45,245 nucleotides of DNA from an uncultured Prevotellaceae bacterium (GTDB lineage: Bacteria; Bacteroidota; Bacteroidia; Bacteroidales; Bacteroidaceae). This document shows, piece after piece, positions 1-9,268 of this stretch (its first letter is position 1; each line of letters starts with the position of its first letter). Made by a program: the position numbers and the translations under genes. A model generated the notes under the pieces. It was not told where the DNA came from. It was given only the letters and a program-made list of their open reading frames with translations, and did no database searches. The stretch spans positions 1-45,245 of the forward strand of contig ONSR01000008.1 in the NCBI GenBank assembly GCA_900320565.1. Reading direction: 5' to 3'.

Positions 1-1736
1 GTCTTCGACTTGTTCTCGTTCAGCCAATCCGACTCGATGAGGTCGATGCCTTCGCCCATATCGAGTTCCCACTTGCCGTTTCCCTTGTTCTCAAGAGGCA
101 TGGGGCGCCACTCGTCGCTGCCAGATGGGCCACCCTGCGAGGTGTTGTAGATCGTGCCTTGTAACATGACAGCCTGCATCGAGCCCGCTGTCTGAACTTC
201 CACCTTGCTGATGATTAACGAAGTCGTTTGCCCGCCAAGTACGAGTTCTTCCCAGCCCGAAGAAGGGAATTCCTGCGTAAAGGCTGGTCCTCCATTATGG
301 CTGATAGTCAGTTTCATGCTGTTGATGCCGATGTCACCACCGCCTTCGATGGTAAAGTTGACCTTATAATCTTTACCACCATTATTGTAAAAGACGTCAT
401 TTCCTGAGCCATCTTGTCCCTTGACATAGAACTCGAAGGTCTTCGACTTAATGTTATTGAGCCATTCCTCCTCTATGATTTCGTACCCTTCTTTACCGAA
501 TTCGAGCATCCAATAGCCGCTGCCTGACGGATTTAACGGCATCGCACGCCACTCGTTGCTGCCAGAGGGACCGCCGTTCTCCGTGTCGTACATCGTGCCG
601 GACACTTCCACGCTTCTTATTCCGTCTGAGGTCCAGACCTCAGCCTTCATTATCTTCAGGGACGTTGTCTGCCCTTCCAGGTTCAACGGAACTGCATTCT
701 CATGGTCGAAATACATTTCGAAAGGCTCGCCGCCATTGTGGCTGAGTGTCAGTATCACGCTGTAAATCTCCTCTTGCGACGTGTTTTCCGTGAGGAAGAA
801 GCGGAACTTGCTGCCTTCCTTATTCTTGCCCAAGAAGAAGTACTCCCCGTCAACTACGACCTGATAATTGACCTCGAGGACATAGTCCTTGTTGGGTTCC
901 AGGCCGTTTGTCACGTCAAGTCCCATCATGTCGGTATAGAAAAACATCATGTTGCTGCCCTGGTCGTAGAACTGCGGAGCATCTATTCCGCTCCAGCCGC
1001 CTTCCGGTTCTTGTCCCTCTTCATATATTCTGTACTGAAGACTCACGTCGTCCGTGCTCACGCCTTCAGCCGTCTTGAACAACAAAGCGAACTGATCGAT
1101 ACAGAGCGAACTGAGTTCTCCAAGTTGATCCTCAGGTGTGCGACTTCCATCACCGTTGAAAGAGTAGCTCCGACCCTCGCCACCAACGTTCAGAAACAAG
1201 TCTGCAGTAGATTCTTCGAGGAACTGAATCTTATTAATTAAGGTGCCACCTGAGCCGGTAGAGAACGTTACCTTGTAGTCCTCACCACCATTATTGTAGA
1301 AGACATCATTGCCGGAATTGTCCTTGCCTTGTATATAAAACTCGAAAGTCTTGAACTTATTATCCCAACTACCGTCAACGAGATCTCTCCCACCAGGTAT
1401 ATCAATCATCCAGTTGCCATCTCCCACATCCACGAAACCTACTTCTTGCCACTCTGCATCGCTTTCCGGACCTCCGTTTGCAGTCTTATACATCGTGGCT
1501 TTAAACTTCATATCTGTAAAGGTTCCCGATGTCGTAACCTCTGCTTTATGGATTTTCAACGATGTGATATACCCGCCTAAAAGAAGCTCATCAAAACCTG
1601 AAGCAGGAATCATCTCTGTAAAAGTCTCCCCGCCATTCATACTGAGAGTGAGCCTCAAACTCGTGATTTCACTGGCTTTTGCACTCCAAACTAATGCGAA
1701 CAACGCCATTAAAAGGGTAAAAATCTTTGTCTTCAT
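1..1736 (-). CDS. Secreted protein with tandem repeat modules (3' part outside window)
   Basis: This frame is open from an ATG at 1736 down to base 1 with no stop, so about 578 residues of the N-terminal part are visible. It begins with a clear signal peptide (MKTKIFTLLMALFALVWSAKA without its last residue is the hydrophobic part, cleavage after about residue 21). Three related modules follow at about residues 25-155, 325-450 and 455-578. Each has a strand like LTxSxNGG, a TSLxIxKxEV segment, a G(T/A)xYxTxxGGPxSxxEW motif and KTFEFYxxGxDxSGNDVFYNN. A different segment of about 165 residues separates modules 1 and 2. I recognise no named family; beta-rich surface or extracellular modules are a fair inference. 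A TTG-N19-TATCTTTG promoter lies just upstream. The many plus-strand open frames here are shadows of this gene. Confidence 0.85.
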   Translation of the reverse strand, partial: MKTKIFTLLMALFALVWSAKASEITSLRLTLSMNGGETFTEMIPASGFDELLLGGYITSLKIHKAEVTTSGTFTDMKFKATMYKTANGGPESDAEWQEVGFVDVGDGNWMIDIPGGRDLVDGSWDNKFKTFEFYIQGKDNSGNDVFYNNGGEDYKVTFSTGSGGTLINKIQFLEESTADLFLNVGGEGRSYSFNGDGSRTPEDQLGELSSLCIDQFALLFKTAEGVSTDDVSLQYRIYEEGQEPEGGWSGIDAPQFYDQGSNMMFFYTDMMGLDVTNGLEPNKDYVLEVNYQVVVDGEYFFLGKNKEGSKFRFFLTENTSQEEIYSVILTLSHNGGEPFEMYFDHENAVPLNLEGQTTSLKIMKAEVWTSDGIRSVEVSGTMYDTENGGPSGSNEWRAMPLNPSGSGYWMLEFGKEGYEIIEEEWLNNIKSKTFEFYVKGQDGSGNDVFYNNGGKDYKVNFTIEGGGDIGINSMKLTISHNGGPAFTQEFPSSGWEELVLGGQTTSLIISKVEVQTAGSMQAVMLQGTIYNTSQGGPSGSDEWRPMPLENKGNGKWELDMGEGIDLIESDWLNENKSK

Positions 1737-1776
1737 ATGCTTTTATATTTGGTTAAATTCATACATATTCCCGCGA

Positions 1777-1806
1777 CAAAGATACGAAGAAAATGATAAC
1801 ATCCAA
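1777..1806 (-). promoter_or_regulatory. Bacteroidetes-type promoter of the repeat-module protein
   Basis: On the minus strand the -7 box TATCTTTG lies at 1777-1784 and a TTG (-33 region) at 1804-1806, separated by 19 nt. This matches the Bacteroidetes TTTG/TTG-N19-21-TAnnTTTG arrangement. It sits about 40 nt upstream of the ATG at 1736. Confidence 0.65.
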
Positions 1807-1875
1807 CTTTTTATTTAGGAAAATAACAAAAACTCCGTGCTTTTTCATTTGACTTGACATGGGACAATAAAAAAC

Positions 1876-2007
1876 AAAGCGTGCCAAGTCTTTCAACTAA
1901 GCACGTTAAGTTGATCAATTAAGCACGTTAACTTTGCAAAGTTAACACGTTAAGTTTGCAAAGATGGCACGTTAAGTTTTGCATCTTAACGTGCCATCTT
2001 TGCAATT
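1876..2007. repeat. Six-unit 22-nt-period intergenic array (array A)
   Basis: Six contiguous units start at 1876, 1898, 1920, 1942, 1964 and 1986, each exactly 22 nt. The common core is GCACGTTAAG followed by TTTGCAAAG; the sixth unit is the reverse complement of the motif. Bases 1956-1976 and 1985-2005 form a perfect 21-bp inverted repeat with an 8-nt loop. The array lies between the MFS stop (2053) and the promoter of the gene starting at 1736, both on the minus strand, so it may end MFS transcription. There are no spacers between units, so it is not CRISPR. It belongs with the arrays at 9939, 22942 and 42634. Confidence 0.8.
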
Positions 2008-2052
2008 GAGGCTCGCCGTCTGAAAATCAGCGGCTTAGGAAACGAGCTTTCC

Positions 2053-3672
2053 TTACTTGATGTTCGGCTCTTCGAGGCCCAGTCCCTTCTTCTTATCGAC
2101 CATCTTCAGGACGAAACCAAGCAGGAGTGCTGCTACGCCGAGGCTGGCCAACATTACCAGCGGGGCTGTGTAGTTGAACTGAGTCGGGTCGGTAACTCCA
2201 GGATTCGTCTTGTCCAAAACCTTGCCGATGAGCAGTGGGAAGAGCCAAAGACCTATGTTCTGAATCCAGAAGATGAGTGCATAAGCAGAGCCTATAACCT
2301 TGGCATCCACCAGTTTAGGCACGCTTGGCCACAAACTTGCAGGCACCAGAGAGAACGAGGAACCCAGCACAAGAATGGTGATGTAGGCAATCGCGATGCC
2401 GCCGATGGCTGAGCCCTTGAACAAAGGCAACACGAATGCAAAGGTCAGATGGCAGAAGATGAGGAGCAACGAGCCCAGAATCAGCATCGTGGCTGCCTTG
2501 CCTTTGTGGTCAACATAACTGCCCAAGATGGGTGTGATGAGCACAGCCAAGAGTGGGAACACCGCGAAGATGCTCTCGGCAGACTGCCTCATGTAACCCA
2601 TATAACAATAGGTAACGAGGGCGAGGATGCTGACGCAAAGCAAGCCGTATTTCGCTCCGACCTTCTTCTGGAAGTTGCTTGCGAAGCCAGTAGCCGCAAC
2701 AAAGAGCATGATGAGGTACTGAACGATGGTCACATCGGGCTTTGCCCAGAAGGAGTTAGCATCGGGTGCCACGAGTGTGAGGTTGCATTGCAGCATGTTC
2801 ACGGCGTACTTCTGGAAGGGGAAGATTGCGCTGTAGTAGAGCACGCAAAGCAGGGCCACAAGCCAGAAGCCACTCGAAGTGAGGATTTGTCCCAAGTCGC
2901 TGATCTTGAAGGGGTCGTCCTTCTCCTCTGCCTCGCCAGTCTGCGCGTCGAGTTTCCTATCCATAAAGAAGTAAACAATACTCATGATGAGAGCAATGCA
3001 CATCAACACTACGCCAAAGGCAACCGAGCGAGAAACGCTGACTTGGCCGCCCAAACGAGCGAAGAAGGGCGAGAAGATCATGCAAGTTGCCACGCCAAGA
3101 CGGGCCAGAGCCATCTCCGAACCCATTGCCAAAGCCATCTCTCTGCCCTTGAACCACTTGACGATACCGCGACTGACGGTAATGCCGGCCATTTCCACAC
3201 CACAGCCAAATATCATGAAACCGCAGGCAGCAAACTTAGCGGAGGCTGGCATCCCCTCATAGAAGGGCGAGACGCCCAGTTCCTCGAACACGGGAATGTA
3301 GTTCAGATGGCTGTTGAACCATGCCTCCAAGCCTGTGCCCATGAAAGATTCATCCACGGCGTACCACTTGATGCAAGCGCCTATGAGCATCACAACGGCA
3401 GAAAGAACCATTGTGAAACGCACGCCCATCTTGTCGAGAATGATGCCCGCGAAGATGAGGAAGAAAGCAAAAACGTTCAGGAACACCTCGGAGCCTTGCA
3501 TCGTTCCGAAGGCCGTACTGTCCCATCCACGAGTCTCCTGCATCAAATCCTTAATGGGAGAAAGGATGTCCATGAAGATGTAACTGCAGAACATGGCGAG
3601 CGCCAAGAGCAGAAGAGCCGTCCAGCGCATGCCGGCGCTGTCGCGTAAAGTCTTTTGAATTGCTTGTGTCAT
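2053..3672 (-). CDS. MFS transporter
   Basis: This 539-residue protein has about twelve hydrophobic segments, starting with WTALLLLALAMFCSYIFMDI, and a central hydrophilic loop around residue 245 (DAQTGEAEEKDD), as in major facilitator superfamily carriers. Motif-A-like DKMGVRF follows TM2 and DRKLD precedes the central loop. The substrate cannot be read from the sequence; related Bacteroidetes proteins are annotated only as MFS or NarK-like transporters. It lies 43 bp downstream of the S9 peptidase gene on the same strand and may be cotranscribed with it. The gap carries a period-8 repeat. Confidence 0.85.
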   Translation of the reverse strand: MTQAIQKTLRDSAGMRWTALLLLALAMFCSYIFMDILSPIKDLMQETRGWDSTAFGTMQGSEVFLNVFAFFLIFAGIILDKMGVRFTMVLSAVVMLIGACIKWYAVDESFMGTGLEAWFNSHLNYIPVFEELGVSPFYEGMPASAKFAACGFMIFGCGVEMAGITVSRGIVKWFKGREMALAMGSEMALARLGVATCMIFSPFFARLGGQVSVSRSVAFGVVLMCIALIMSIVYFFMDRKLDAQTGEAEEKDDPFKISDLGQILTSSGFWLVALLCVLYYSAIFPFQKYAVNMLQCNLTLVAPDANSFWAKPDVTIVQYLIMLFVAATGFASNFQKKVGAKYGLLCVSILALVTYCYMGYMRQSAESIFAVFPLLAVLITPILGSYVDHKGKAATMLILGSLLLIFCHLTFAFVLPLFKGSAIGGIAIAYITILVLGSSFSLVPASLWPSVPKLVDAKVIGSAYALIFWIQNIGLWLFPLLIGKVLDKTNPGVTDPTQFNYTAPLVMLASLGVAALLLGFVLKMVDKKKGLGLEEPNIK

Positions 3673-3678
3673 AATATG

Positions 3679-3702
3679 ATGTTATTGTGTTATTTCGTTA
3701 TT
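3679..3702. repeat. Period-8 micro-repeat (three octads)
   Basis: Three consecutive octads share the ending GTTATT: ATGTTATT, GTGTTATT, TCGTTATT. They fill much of the 43-bp gap between the S9 peptidase stop and the MFS start. This belongs to the class of A+T-rich period-7/8 arrays seen elsewhere in the window. Confidence 0.6.
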
Positions 3703-3715
3703 TTCTCAGGTCGAA

Positions 3716-5938
3716 TTACTTCTTCAGCCACTTGTCGAGCCAAGCAAAATAAGTCCTCTGCCACAAGATACCGTTTTGTGGTTTGAGCACCCAATGGTTC
3801 TCGTCGGGGAAGATGAGCAGTTGCGCTTCGATGCCTCGCATGCGGGCGGCGTTGAAGGCACTCATGCCCTGGGTGGCGTTGATGCGGTAATCCTTCTCGC
3901 CATGTATGCAGAGGATGGGTGTGTCCCACTTGTCAACGAAGCGATGCGGCGAGTTCTCGTAGGTCTTTCGGGCGCGTGCCGTCTGGTCTTTGTTCCAGTA
4001 TGCATCGTCATACTCCCAGTTGGAGAACCAGTTCTCCTCTGTCTCGGTGTACATCGCCTCGAGGTTAAATGCACCATCATGCGCGATGAAGCACTTGAAG
4101 CGACCTTCGTGATGACCTGCCAGATAGTAAACCGAGAAGCCACCAAACGAGGCACCGACAGCTCCGAGGCGGTCCTTATCGACGTACGGAAGGTTCTCTA
4201 CGGCATCGTCTATCGCGGAGAGGTAGTCCTTCATGCACTGTCCTGTCCAGTCGCCGCTTATCTCCTCGAGCCATTCCTGCCCGAAGCCCGGGACGCCGCG
4301 ACGGTTCGGAGCAATCACGACATAACCCTGCGAAGCCATGATCATAAAGTTCCAACGGTAGCTCCAGAACTGGCTGACGGCACTTTGGGGGCCGCCTTCG
4401 CAGAAGAGCAGCGTGGGATATTTCTTCGCGGCATCAAAGTGAGGAGGCAAGATAACCCAGGTCAGCATCTCCTTTCCGTCGGTGGTCTTCACCCAGCGCT
4501 GTTCGATGCTGGGCTTCGCAAGCTGGTCGAGGATGTCCTTATTCACTTCGGTCAGCTGCTTTATCTGTGTGTCAGCAATCGTGTCGCCAGGATTAACGAC
4601 ATAGAGGTCAGCAGGTTCCGTGATGCTGTGACGCTCTGCAACAAGTTCCTTTTCGTTAAGCATCTGCACGGAACCAAAGTCGGCCCAGTCGTTGGAGAGT
4701 TGCTTCACCTCGCCCTTCAAGTTGGTCTTGTAGAGATTCTCTGTGGCGTGCCAAACCCCTATATAATATAATGTATAGGAGTCGGGCGCCCAGCAGAAGT
4801 CGTCCACGCTGGAGTCGAACGACTCGGTGACATAGGTCTTGGTGCCTTCCTTCAGGTCGTAGATGCAGAGGCGCTGGCGGTCGCTCTCGTAGCCGTCGCG
4901 CTCCATTGAGAGCCAAGCCACGTAGCGTCCATCGGGAGAGAACTTCGGATTCGTGTCGTAGCCGACGTTCTCATCCTTATGCTTAACGTTGATTTCCTGG
5001 TCTTTCAGTGTTTTGGTGGGATTCAATTGCTTGCCGTCGCCATGATAAGCCATGGCAGCACAGGGCAGAATGCCAAACTCCCGACCCTCTTTGCACAGGT
5101 TCTTTGTGTGCTCAATATTGTTAAGGTCGCGAGCTTCAACTTCATAAAGGAAGATGTCGCTATCGGTCGAGATACTATATTCCAAGCCGGTCTTACAGCG
5201 ACAAGTAAAGGCAATAGACTTTGAATCAGGGCTCCAAGCCAATTGCTCAATGCCGCCGAAGGGCTCCATGGGGCACTCGAAGGGCTCGCCATCGAGGATG
5301 TCGAACTCCTCACCCGTTTCGAAATCGATGACGAAGGGATGCTGGATGCTCTCCACATAGTGGTCCCAATGGCGATACATCAAGTCGTTCACGACGCGAC
5401 CGGTCGCTTTGGGCAGGTCTTCGGGGTTCTTCTGGATGATTTCATTGAAGTCGATGCTTTTCAAGAGGATAGCCTTCTTGCCATCAGGAGCGAAGAGGAA
5501 GCCCTCGACCTGGCCGTCGGTCTTGGTCATTTGCTTGCGGTTCTTGCCGTTCAAGCCCATCTTCCAGACCTCACCCTCGCGGAGGAAAGCGATGGTTTCG
5601 TTGTCCAGCCATTGCACATCGGTCTCGTTCTCGGCATCATTTGTCAGTTGCTTCTGTTCGCTGCCGTCTGCATTCATCATCCAAAGAACCTGGTGGCTCT
5701 TGTTCTCCGCTACGCTGTAATAGCCCATCTGGAAGGCAATGTGCTCTCCGTCGGGCGAGGCTTGATAACCACTGATGCGGCTCATTGCCCAAAGAGCCTC
5801 GGGCGTCATGAGGTCGCCATCAAGTTGAATGGTTTGTTTCTCTATGTTAACCTTGTCGTTTTCCTTCTGCGTACCGCAAGACATGAGTAATAATGAAAGA
5901 ATGAAAAAATGAAAAAATGAATGCTTACTGTGTCTCAT
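3716..5938 (-). CDS. S9-family prolyl oligopeptidase-like serine peptidase, lipoprotein
   Basis: This 740-residue protein starts with a lipoprotein signal peptide ending in the lipobox LLMSC (Cys about 21), so it should be anchored in the envelope. The N-terminal two thirds contain WD40/TolB-like propeller repeats with SPDG, APDG and SPDS turns (for example SPDGEHIAF, SPDSKSIAF, SPDGRYVAW). The C-terminal alpha/beta-hydrolase domain has the nucleophile motif GASFGG (Ser about 597), the acid in HGEKD (Asp about 683) and the base in DENHW (His about 715), a complete S9 triad. It probably cleaves short peptides in the periplasm; DPP-like versus acylaminoacyl-type specificity cannot be decided. 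It lies 31 bp downstream of yidC. The signal-peptide DNA is built on a period-8 repeat (5895-5922). Confidence 0.9.
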   Translation of the reverse strand: MRHSKHSFFHFFILSLLLMSCGTQKENDKVNIEKQTIQLDGDLMTPEALWAMSRISGYQASPDGEHIAFQMGYYSVAENKSHQVLWMMNADGSEQKQLTNDAENETDVQWLDNETIAFLREGEVWKMGLNGKNRKQMTKTDGQVEGFLFAPDGKKAILLKSIDFNEIIQKNPEDLPKATGRVVNDLMYRHWDHYVESIQHPFVIDFETGEEFDILDGEPFECPMEPFGGIEQLAWSPDSKSIAFTCRCKTGLEYSISTDSDIFLYEVEARDLNNIEHTKNLCKEGREFGILPCAAMAYHGDGKQLNPTKTLKDQEINVKHKDENVGYDTNPKFSPDGRYVAWLSMERDGYESDRQRLCIYDLKEGTKTYVTESFDSSVDDFCWAPDSYTLYYIGVWHATENLYKTNLKGEVKQLSNDWADFGSVQMLNEKELVAERHSITEPADLYVVNPGDTIADTQIKQLTEVNKDILDQLAKPSIEQRWVKTTDGKEMLTWVILPPHFDAAKKYPTLLFCEGGPQSAVSQFWSYRWNFMIMASQGYVVIAPNRRGVPGFGQEWLEEISGDWTGQCMKDYLSAIDDAVENLPYVDKDRLGAVGASFGGFSVYYLAGHHEGRFKCFIAHDGAFNLEAMYTETEENWFSNWEYDDAYWNKDQTARARKTYENSPHRFVDKWDTPILCIHGEKDYRINATQGMSAFNAARMRGIEAQLLIFPDENHWVLKPQNGILWQRTYFAWLDKWLKK
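5895..5922. repeat. Period-8 micro-repeat inside the S9 peptidase signal peptide
   Basis: Octads GAAAGAAT, GAAAAAAT, GAAAAAAT and a partial GAAT run in register at 5895-5922. Read on the minus strand they encode the HSFFHFFILS part of the signal peptide, so a simple intergenic-type repeat has become coding. Confidence 0.6.
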
Positions 5939-5973
5939 CTTTAATCTCTAATCCTTAATCTTTAATCAATTAT
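5939..5973. repeat. Period-7 micro-repeat between yidC and the S9 peptidase
   Basis: Five heptads in register: CTTTAAT, CTCTAAT, CCTTAAT, CTTTAAT, CAATTAT. The array fills the whole gap between the S9 peptidase start codon and the yidC stop codon, and the last heptad contains that stop. Confidence 0.75.
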
Positions 5974-7826
5974 CTTCGTTTCGCTTGTTCCTGCTGCATC
6001 TTCTGCAAAGCCTCGAGGCGTGCTTGCAAGCCCGACACCTTCTTGGGATCGTTCTTGTGCTGCTCGCGATAAGCCTCCAGACCGGCAAGGAGTTTTGCAT
6101 CATCAGTCTTCATGCGCAGGTACCACATCGTGAGGATATTGAGCAAGCCGGATATGAAGTAGAAGTAACTCAGACCGCTCGAGTAGTTGTTAAACCAGAA
6201 GAAGAACATCAGAGGCATGAGGTACATCATCCATTGCATCATCTTCATCTGCTGAGCTTGCTCGCCTGTAAACTGGTTTTGCTGCTGGCGCATCGAGATC
6301 CAAGTATTGATAAGGTTCGTCGCACTAAAGAGGATACAGAAGAGACTCAAGTGGTTGCCGATAAGCGGAAGGCTGGTTCCCCAACGGATTGGGTCGTCGT
6401 AAGCACTGAGGTCGCTTGCCCAAAGGAAGCTCTCGCCACGCAAATCGATGGCATTGGGAATGAAGTTGAACATCGCAATCCAGATAGGCATCTGTATGAG
6501 CATCGGCAAGCATCCGCCCATAGGACTGACGCCGTACTGACTATAGACCTGCATCATGGCCTGTTGCTTCTGCATAGCCTGGTCGGGATTGGGATATTGC
6601 TTGCTGAGTTCGTCAAGTTTTGGCTTGAGGACACGCATCTTGGCACTGCTCAAATAGCTCTTCTTTTGGGTTGGCCAAACAGCCACCTTCACGATGACTG
6701 TCAGCAAGAAGAGGACGATACCCATCGGCAGGCCCATGGTCTTGAGCCAGTCAAAGACATAAAGAATCGACCAGCGATTGATGAAGCGGAATATCCACCA
6801 ACCGAGATAAACGAGTTCGTCGAGGTCGGCATCCGAGCCATAAGCCGTCATCTTGCTGTGTGCCTTGAGGATATGGAAGTCGTTCGGGCCAAGGTACATC
6901 TGCAGGTGAGTGGGCTCCTTACCTGTCACATCGAACGGAATCTGCGCCTTTGCCTGATATTCCTTCAGGTAGCCTGCATAATCGTCGTTAGGCATTTGGG
7001 AGGAAAGAGCTGCCTTCGTCATGGGCTTATCCGCGATGAGGACGGCGCTGAAGAACTGGTTCTTGAAGGCAATCCACTCGAGAGATTCCTCGGGCTCCTT
7101 GCTGTCGTTGCTCGTCTCACTGAGCTTCTTCACGCCTTTGCCCTGCCTTTTGTAGGTGAGAGAACTGTAGCGGTTCTCAAAGTCCTTACCCTTCTCCTGC
7201 TGCAGAACTGCTGCCTTCCAGTCGAGGAGCAACGTCGTCTCGCCAGGCATGGCTAATCCCTCCAGCCCCTCCGACGTAATGTTCATGTCGAGCATATAGG
7301 CGTTGGGACGTAGGGTATAGCTGACCTGAAGCTGTTTCCCCTCCTGTTCTGCCACAAAAGTAACGGTGGAGTCGGTCTGCTCGGCAATGTTGAAGACGAG
7401 ATCTAACAGGCTGAGGTTCTGCTGCTTAAGCGGCAAAGTCAACTTCATCGAAGCGTCTTCTTTGCCGAGAATCACGACATCGCCATCCCTGCGACGGCTC
7501 TTGTAGCCGATTATCTCAGCATCCTCGACCACAGCACCCTTGCTGTTGAGGCCCACCTTCACCTTATTGTTCTGAAGGACAATGCGCTGTCCCTCGCCAT
7601 TACTCTGCGAGAAGAAGAGAGCGCTGCTGTCCGGCTGGGCTGGAGTAGCTGCAATCGTTTCGGCTTCAACCTTCTCGGCTTCTGCTTGTTTCTGCTGCTC
7701 CACAGCAGCGATACTATCCCTTTGTGCCATAGCTTCCAACTCTTCCTTACTGGGCTGACTGTACCAGCTGAAGCCAATGACTACGAGGGCAATGAGAATA
7801 AATCCTGTAACTGTATTTTTATCCAT
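5970..7826 (-). CDS. yidC: Membrane protein insertase YidC
   Basis: This 618-residue protein has an N-terminal transmembrane anchor (residues 5-20), a large periplasmic beta-domain (about 60-350) and the conserved C-terminal insertase core with five membrane segments. The core contains GLPMGIVLFLLTVIVK, the SPMGGCLPMLIQMPIWIAMF motif and SGLSYFYFISGLLNI, ending in a basic tail (QEQAKRR). It inserts inner-membrane proteins alone or with SecYEG. Length and architecture match Bacteroidetes YidC. Upstream is a TACTTTTG -7 box at 7857, divergent from the DUF3078 gene promoter. The S9 peptidase and MFS genes follow closely and may be cotranscribed. Confidence 0.97.
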   Translation of the reverse strand: MDKNTVTGFILIALVVIGFSWYSQPSKEELEAMAQRDSIAAVEQQKQAEAEKVEAETIAATPAQPDSSALFFSQSNGEGQRIVLQNNKVKVGLNSKGAVVEDAEIIGYKSRRRDGDVVILGKEDASMKLTLPLKQQNLSLLDLVFNIAEQTDSTVTFVAEQEGKQLQVSYTLRPNAYMLDMNITSEGLEGLAMPGETTLLLDWKAAVLQQEKGKDFENRYSSLTYKRQGKGVKKLSETSNDSKEPEESLEWIAFKNQFFSAVLIADKPMTKAALSSQMPNDDYAGYLKEYQAKAQIPFDVTGKEPTHLQMYLGPNDFHILKAHSKMTAYGSDADLDELVYLGWWIFRFINRWSILYVFDWLKTMGLPMGIVLFLLTVIVKVAVWPTQKKSYLSSAKMRVLKPKLDELSKQYPNPDQAMQKQQAMMQVYSQYGVSPMGGCLPMLIQMPIWIAMFNFIPNAIDLRGESFLWASDLSAYDDPIRWGTSLPLIGNHLSLFCILFSATNLINTWISMRQQQNQFTGEQAQQMKMMQWMMYLMPLMFFFWFNNYSSGLSYFYFISGLLNILTMWYLRMKTDDAKLLAGLEAYREQHKNDPKKVSGLQARLEALQKMQQEQAKRR

Positions 7827-7856
7827 ATAGGTTATGTATTTTTCTATTTAGGCGTA

Positions 7857-7864
7857 CAAAAGTA
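7857..7864 (-). promoter_or_regulatory. Predicted -7 box of yidC
   Basis: TACTTTTG on the minus strand fits TAnnTTTG and lies about 30 nt upstream of the yidC ATG (7826). No clear -33 TTTG is visible. Confidence 0.5.
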
Positions 7865-7868
7865 CAAA

Positions 7869-7903
7869 AAACTTTAAACTTTAGCCCTTAAACTCTAAAC
7901 TTT
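7869..7903. repeat. Period-7 micro-repeat between divergent promoters
   Basis: Five heptads in register: AAACTTT, AAACTTT, AGCCCTT, AAACTCT, AAACTTT. The array lies exactly between the -7 box of yidC (minus) and that of the DUF3078 gene (plus), so it occupies the -33 region of both promoters. Confidence 0.75.
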
Positions 7904-7907
7904 TTCG

Positions 7908-7915
7908 TATCTTTG
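7908..7915 (+). promoter_or_regulatory. Predicted -7 box of the DUF3078 gene
   Basis: TATCTTTG, a perfect TAnnTTTG, 16 nt upstream of the ATG at 7932. The -33 position falls in the heptad array and has no clear TTTG. Confidence 0.6.
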
Positions 7916-7931
7916 CACAAAATTAGAACAA

Positions 7932-9248
7932 ATGAAGCGGCTTACAATACTATTCATTACCTGTTTTATGGTCTTGGGAGCCAGTAGCGCCACCAAGACG
8001 AATGCAAAGGAAGAAGAAAAAGCAGACTCTTCTCTGCTTCTGAAGAACTACCTGAAAGCTCTCGAAACACTGGTGAAGGAACGAGACTCGCTGAATACAT
8101 CAACGGCGACCTCTGCCCCGAATGCCTACTACTACCAGATTCTTTCACAGCCTGCGCTTTATAGTTCATCGATACATCAAATGTTGGGACAAACCGACTT
8201 GAGCAGTTCTGACCAGCAGCTGCAGCGTCTCTTTGCCTCCAGAAAGATGTTGTCTTCGCTTTATACCGGAGCTCCTCAGCTCGTCAGGCAGACGGAAAGT
8301 GACATCACAGGACAGGCTGCCATCCGAGGCGACATAAACGACAGACTGACGGCTGCAGACAAACTGGCCGACAAAGTAGCCGCTGCCTCACTGGTTCCTG
8401 AGTTGGACGGACCGGTGGAGGTCATTACCCGTCGCCCTAACTTCTGGAAGTTCTCGGGTACCACCTCGCTGCAATTTGCACAGAACTATATCTCGGACAA
8501 CTGGTATAAAGGCGGCGAGACCAACTGGATAGGCAATTTCGACCTCACATTGCATGCCAACTACAACGACCAACGCAAGATAACCTGGGAGAACACGCTG
8601 GATGCGCAACTGGGTTTCCAAACGACGGAGACCGACGAAAAGCGCACTTTCCGACCGAGCCACAACCTTCTTCGCTACACCGGCAATGCCGGCTACAAGG
8701 CTTGGAAGAACTGGTATTACTCTCTTTTGGTCATTCTGCAGACCCAGATTGCACCCAATTATCAGAGAAACACCGATAAGATTACATCGAAGATACTGTC
8801 TCCGTTAGAAATCACGATTGCCCCCAATATGAAGTACGAAATAGCATGGGGCAAGAAGAAGCAGTTCACGGGACAACTCAACATTGCCCCCCTTGCCATG
8901 AAGATTGTGTATGTCAACGATGACGAACTTGTCACAAACTTCGGCATAGAAGCAGGGAAGCACCAGAAGACCACGTTCGGTCCCAACATCACGCTCAACA
9001 CGAAGTGGCAGATATGCAAGCAAGTCTCTTGGACAAACCGCATGTACTGGTTCAGCAACTTTGACTACAACATCTGGGAATGGGAAAACAACATCAACTT
9101 TACCATCACCAAACTCATCACGGCGAACCTTCATCTCTATCCGCGCTTCGATAATAGCAACAAGAATTATCGTTCCGGAAAGAATCACGACGGCACCTAC
9201 TTGATGTTCAAGGAACTGCTAAGTCTGGGCCTGACCTACAATTTCTGA
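7932..9248 (+). CDS. DUF3078 outer-membrane beta-barrel protein
   Basis: This 438-residue secreted protein has a signal peptide (about residues 1-25). The C-terminal two thirds consist of alternating beta strands rich in Trp, Tyr and Asn, with [32 protein letters not shown] and a final aromatic strand LSLGLTYNF typical of outer-membrane barrels. I recognise the pattern of the Bacteroidetes DUF3078 family (WKxxGxxxLxxxQxxxxNWxxGGxN). The family has no firm function. engB follows 20 bp downstream on the same strand, so the two may share the promoter at 7908. Confidence 0.8.
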   Translation: MKRLTILFITCFMVLGASSATKTNAKEEEKADSSLLLKNYLKALETLVKERDSLNTSTATSAPNAYYYQILSQPALYSSSIHQMLGQTDLSSSDQQLQRLFASRKMLSSLYTGAPQLVRQTESDITGQAAIRGDINDRLTAADKLADKVAAASLVPELDGPVEVITRRPNFWKFSGTTSLQFAQNYISDNWYKGGETNWIGNFDLTLHANYNDQRKITWENTLDAQLGFQTTETDEKRTFRPSHNLLRYTGNAGYKAWKNWYYSLLVILQTQIAPNYQRNTDKITSKILSPLEITIAPNMKYEIAWGKKKQFTGQLNIAPLAMKIVYVNDDELVTNFGIEAGKHQKTTFGPNITLNTKWQICKQVSWTNRMYWFSNFDYNIWEWENNINFTITKLITANLHLYPRFDNSNKNYRSGKNHDGTYLMFKELLSLGLTYNF

Positions 9249-9268
9249 GGCAAATACCCGTTTCGACC

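Noticed and set aside
1876-2007. CRISPR-like array
   Set aside because: Units are contiguous with no unique spacers, are only 22 nt, and no cas gene is present. The same holds for the other five arrays.
5985-7256. Plus-strand open frame of 423 codons opposite yidC
   Set aside because: Shadow of the yidC coding strand; no protein features of its own. The same applies to 2449-3648 and 26496-27416.
7869-7903. Operator of a transcription factor between yidC and the DUF3078 gene
   Set aside because: The repeated AAACTTT units match the general period-7 repeat class found at many unrelated junctions, so a specific operator is not supported.
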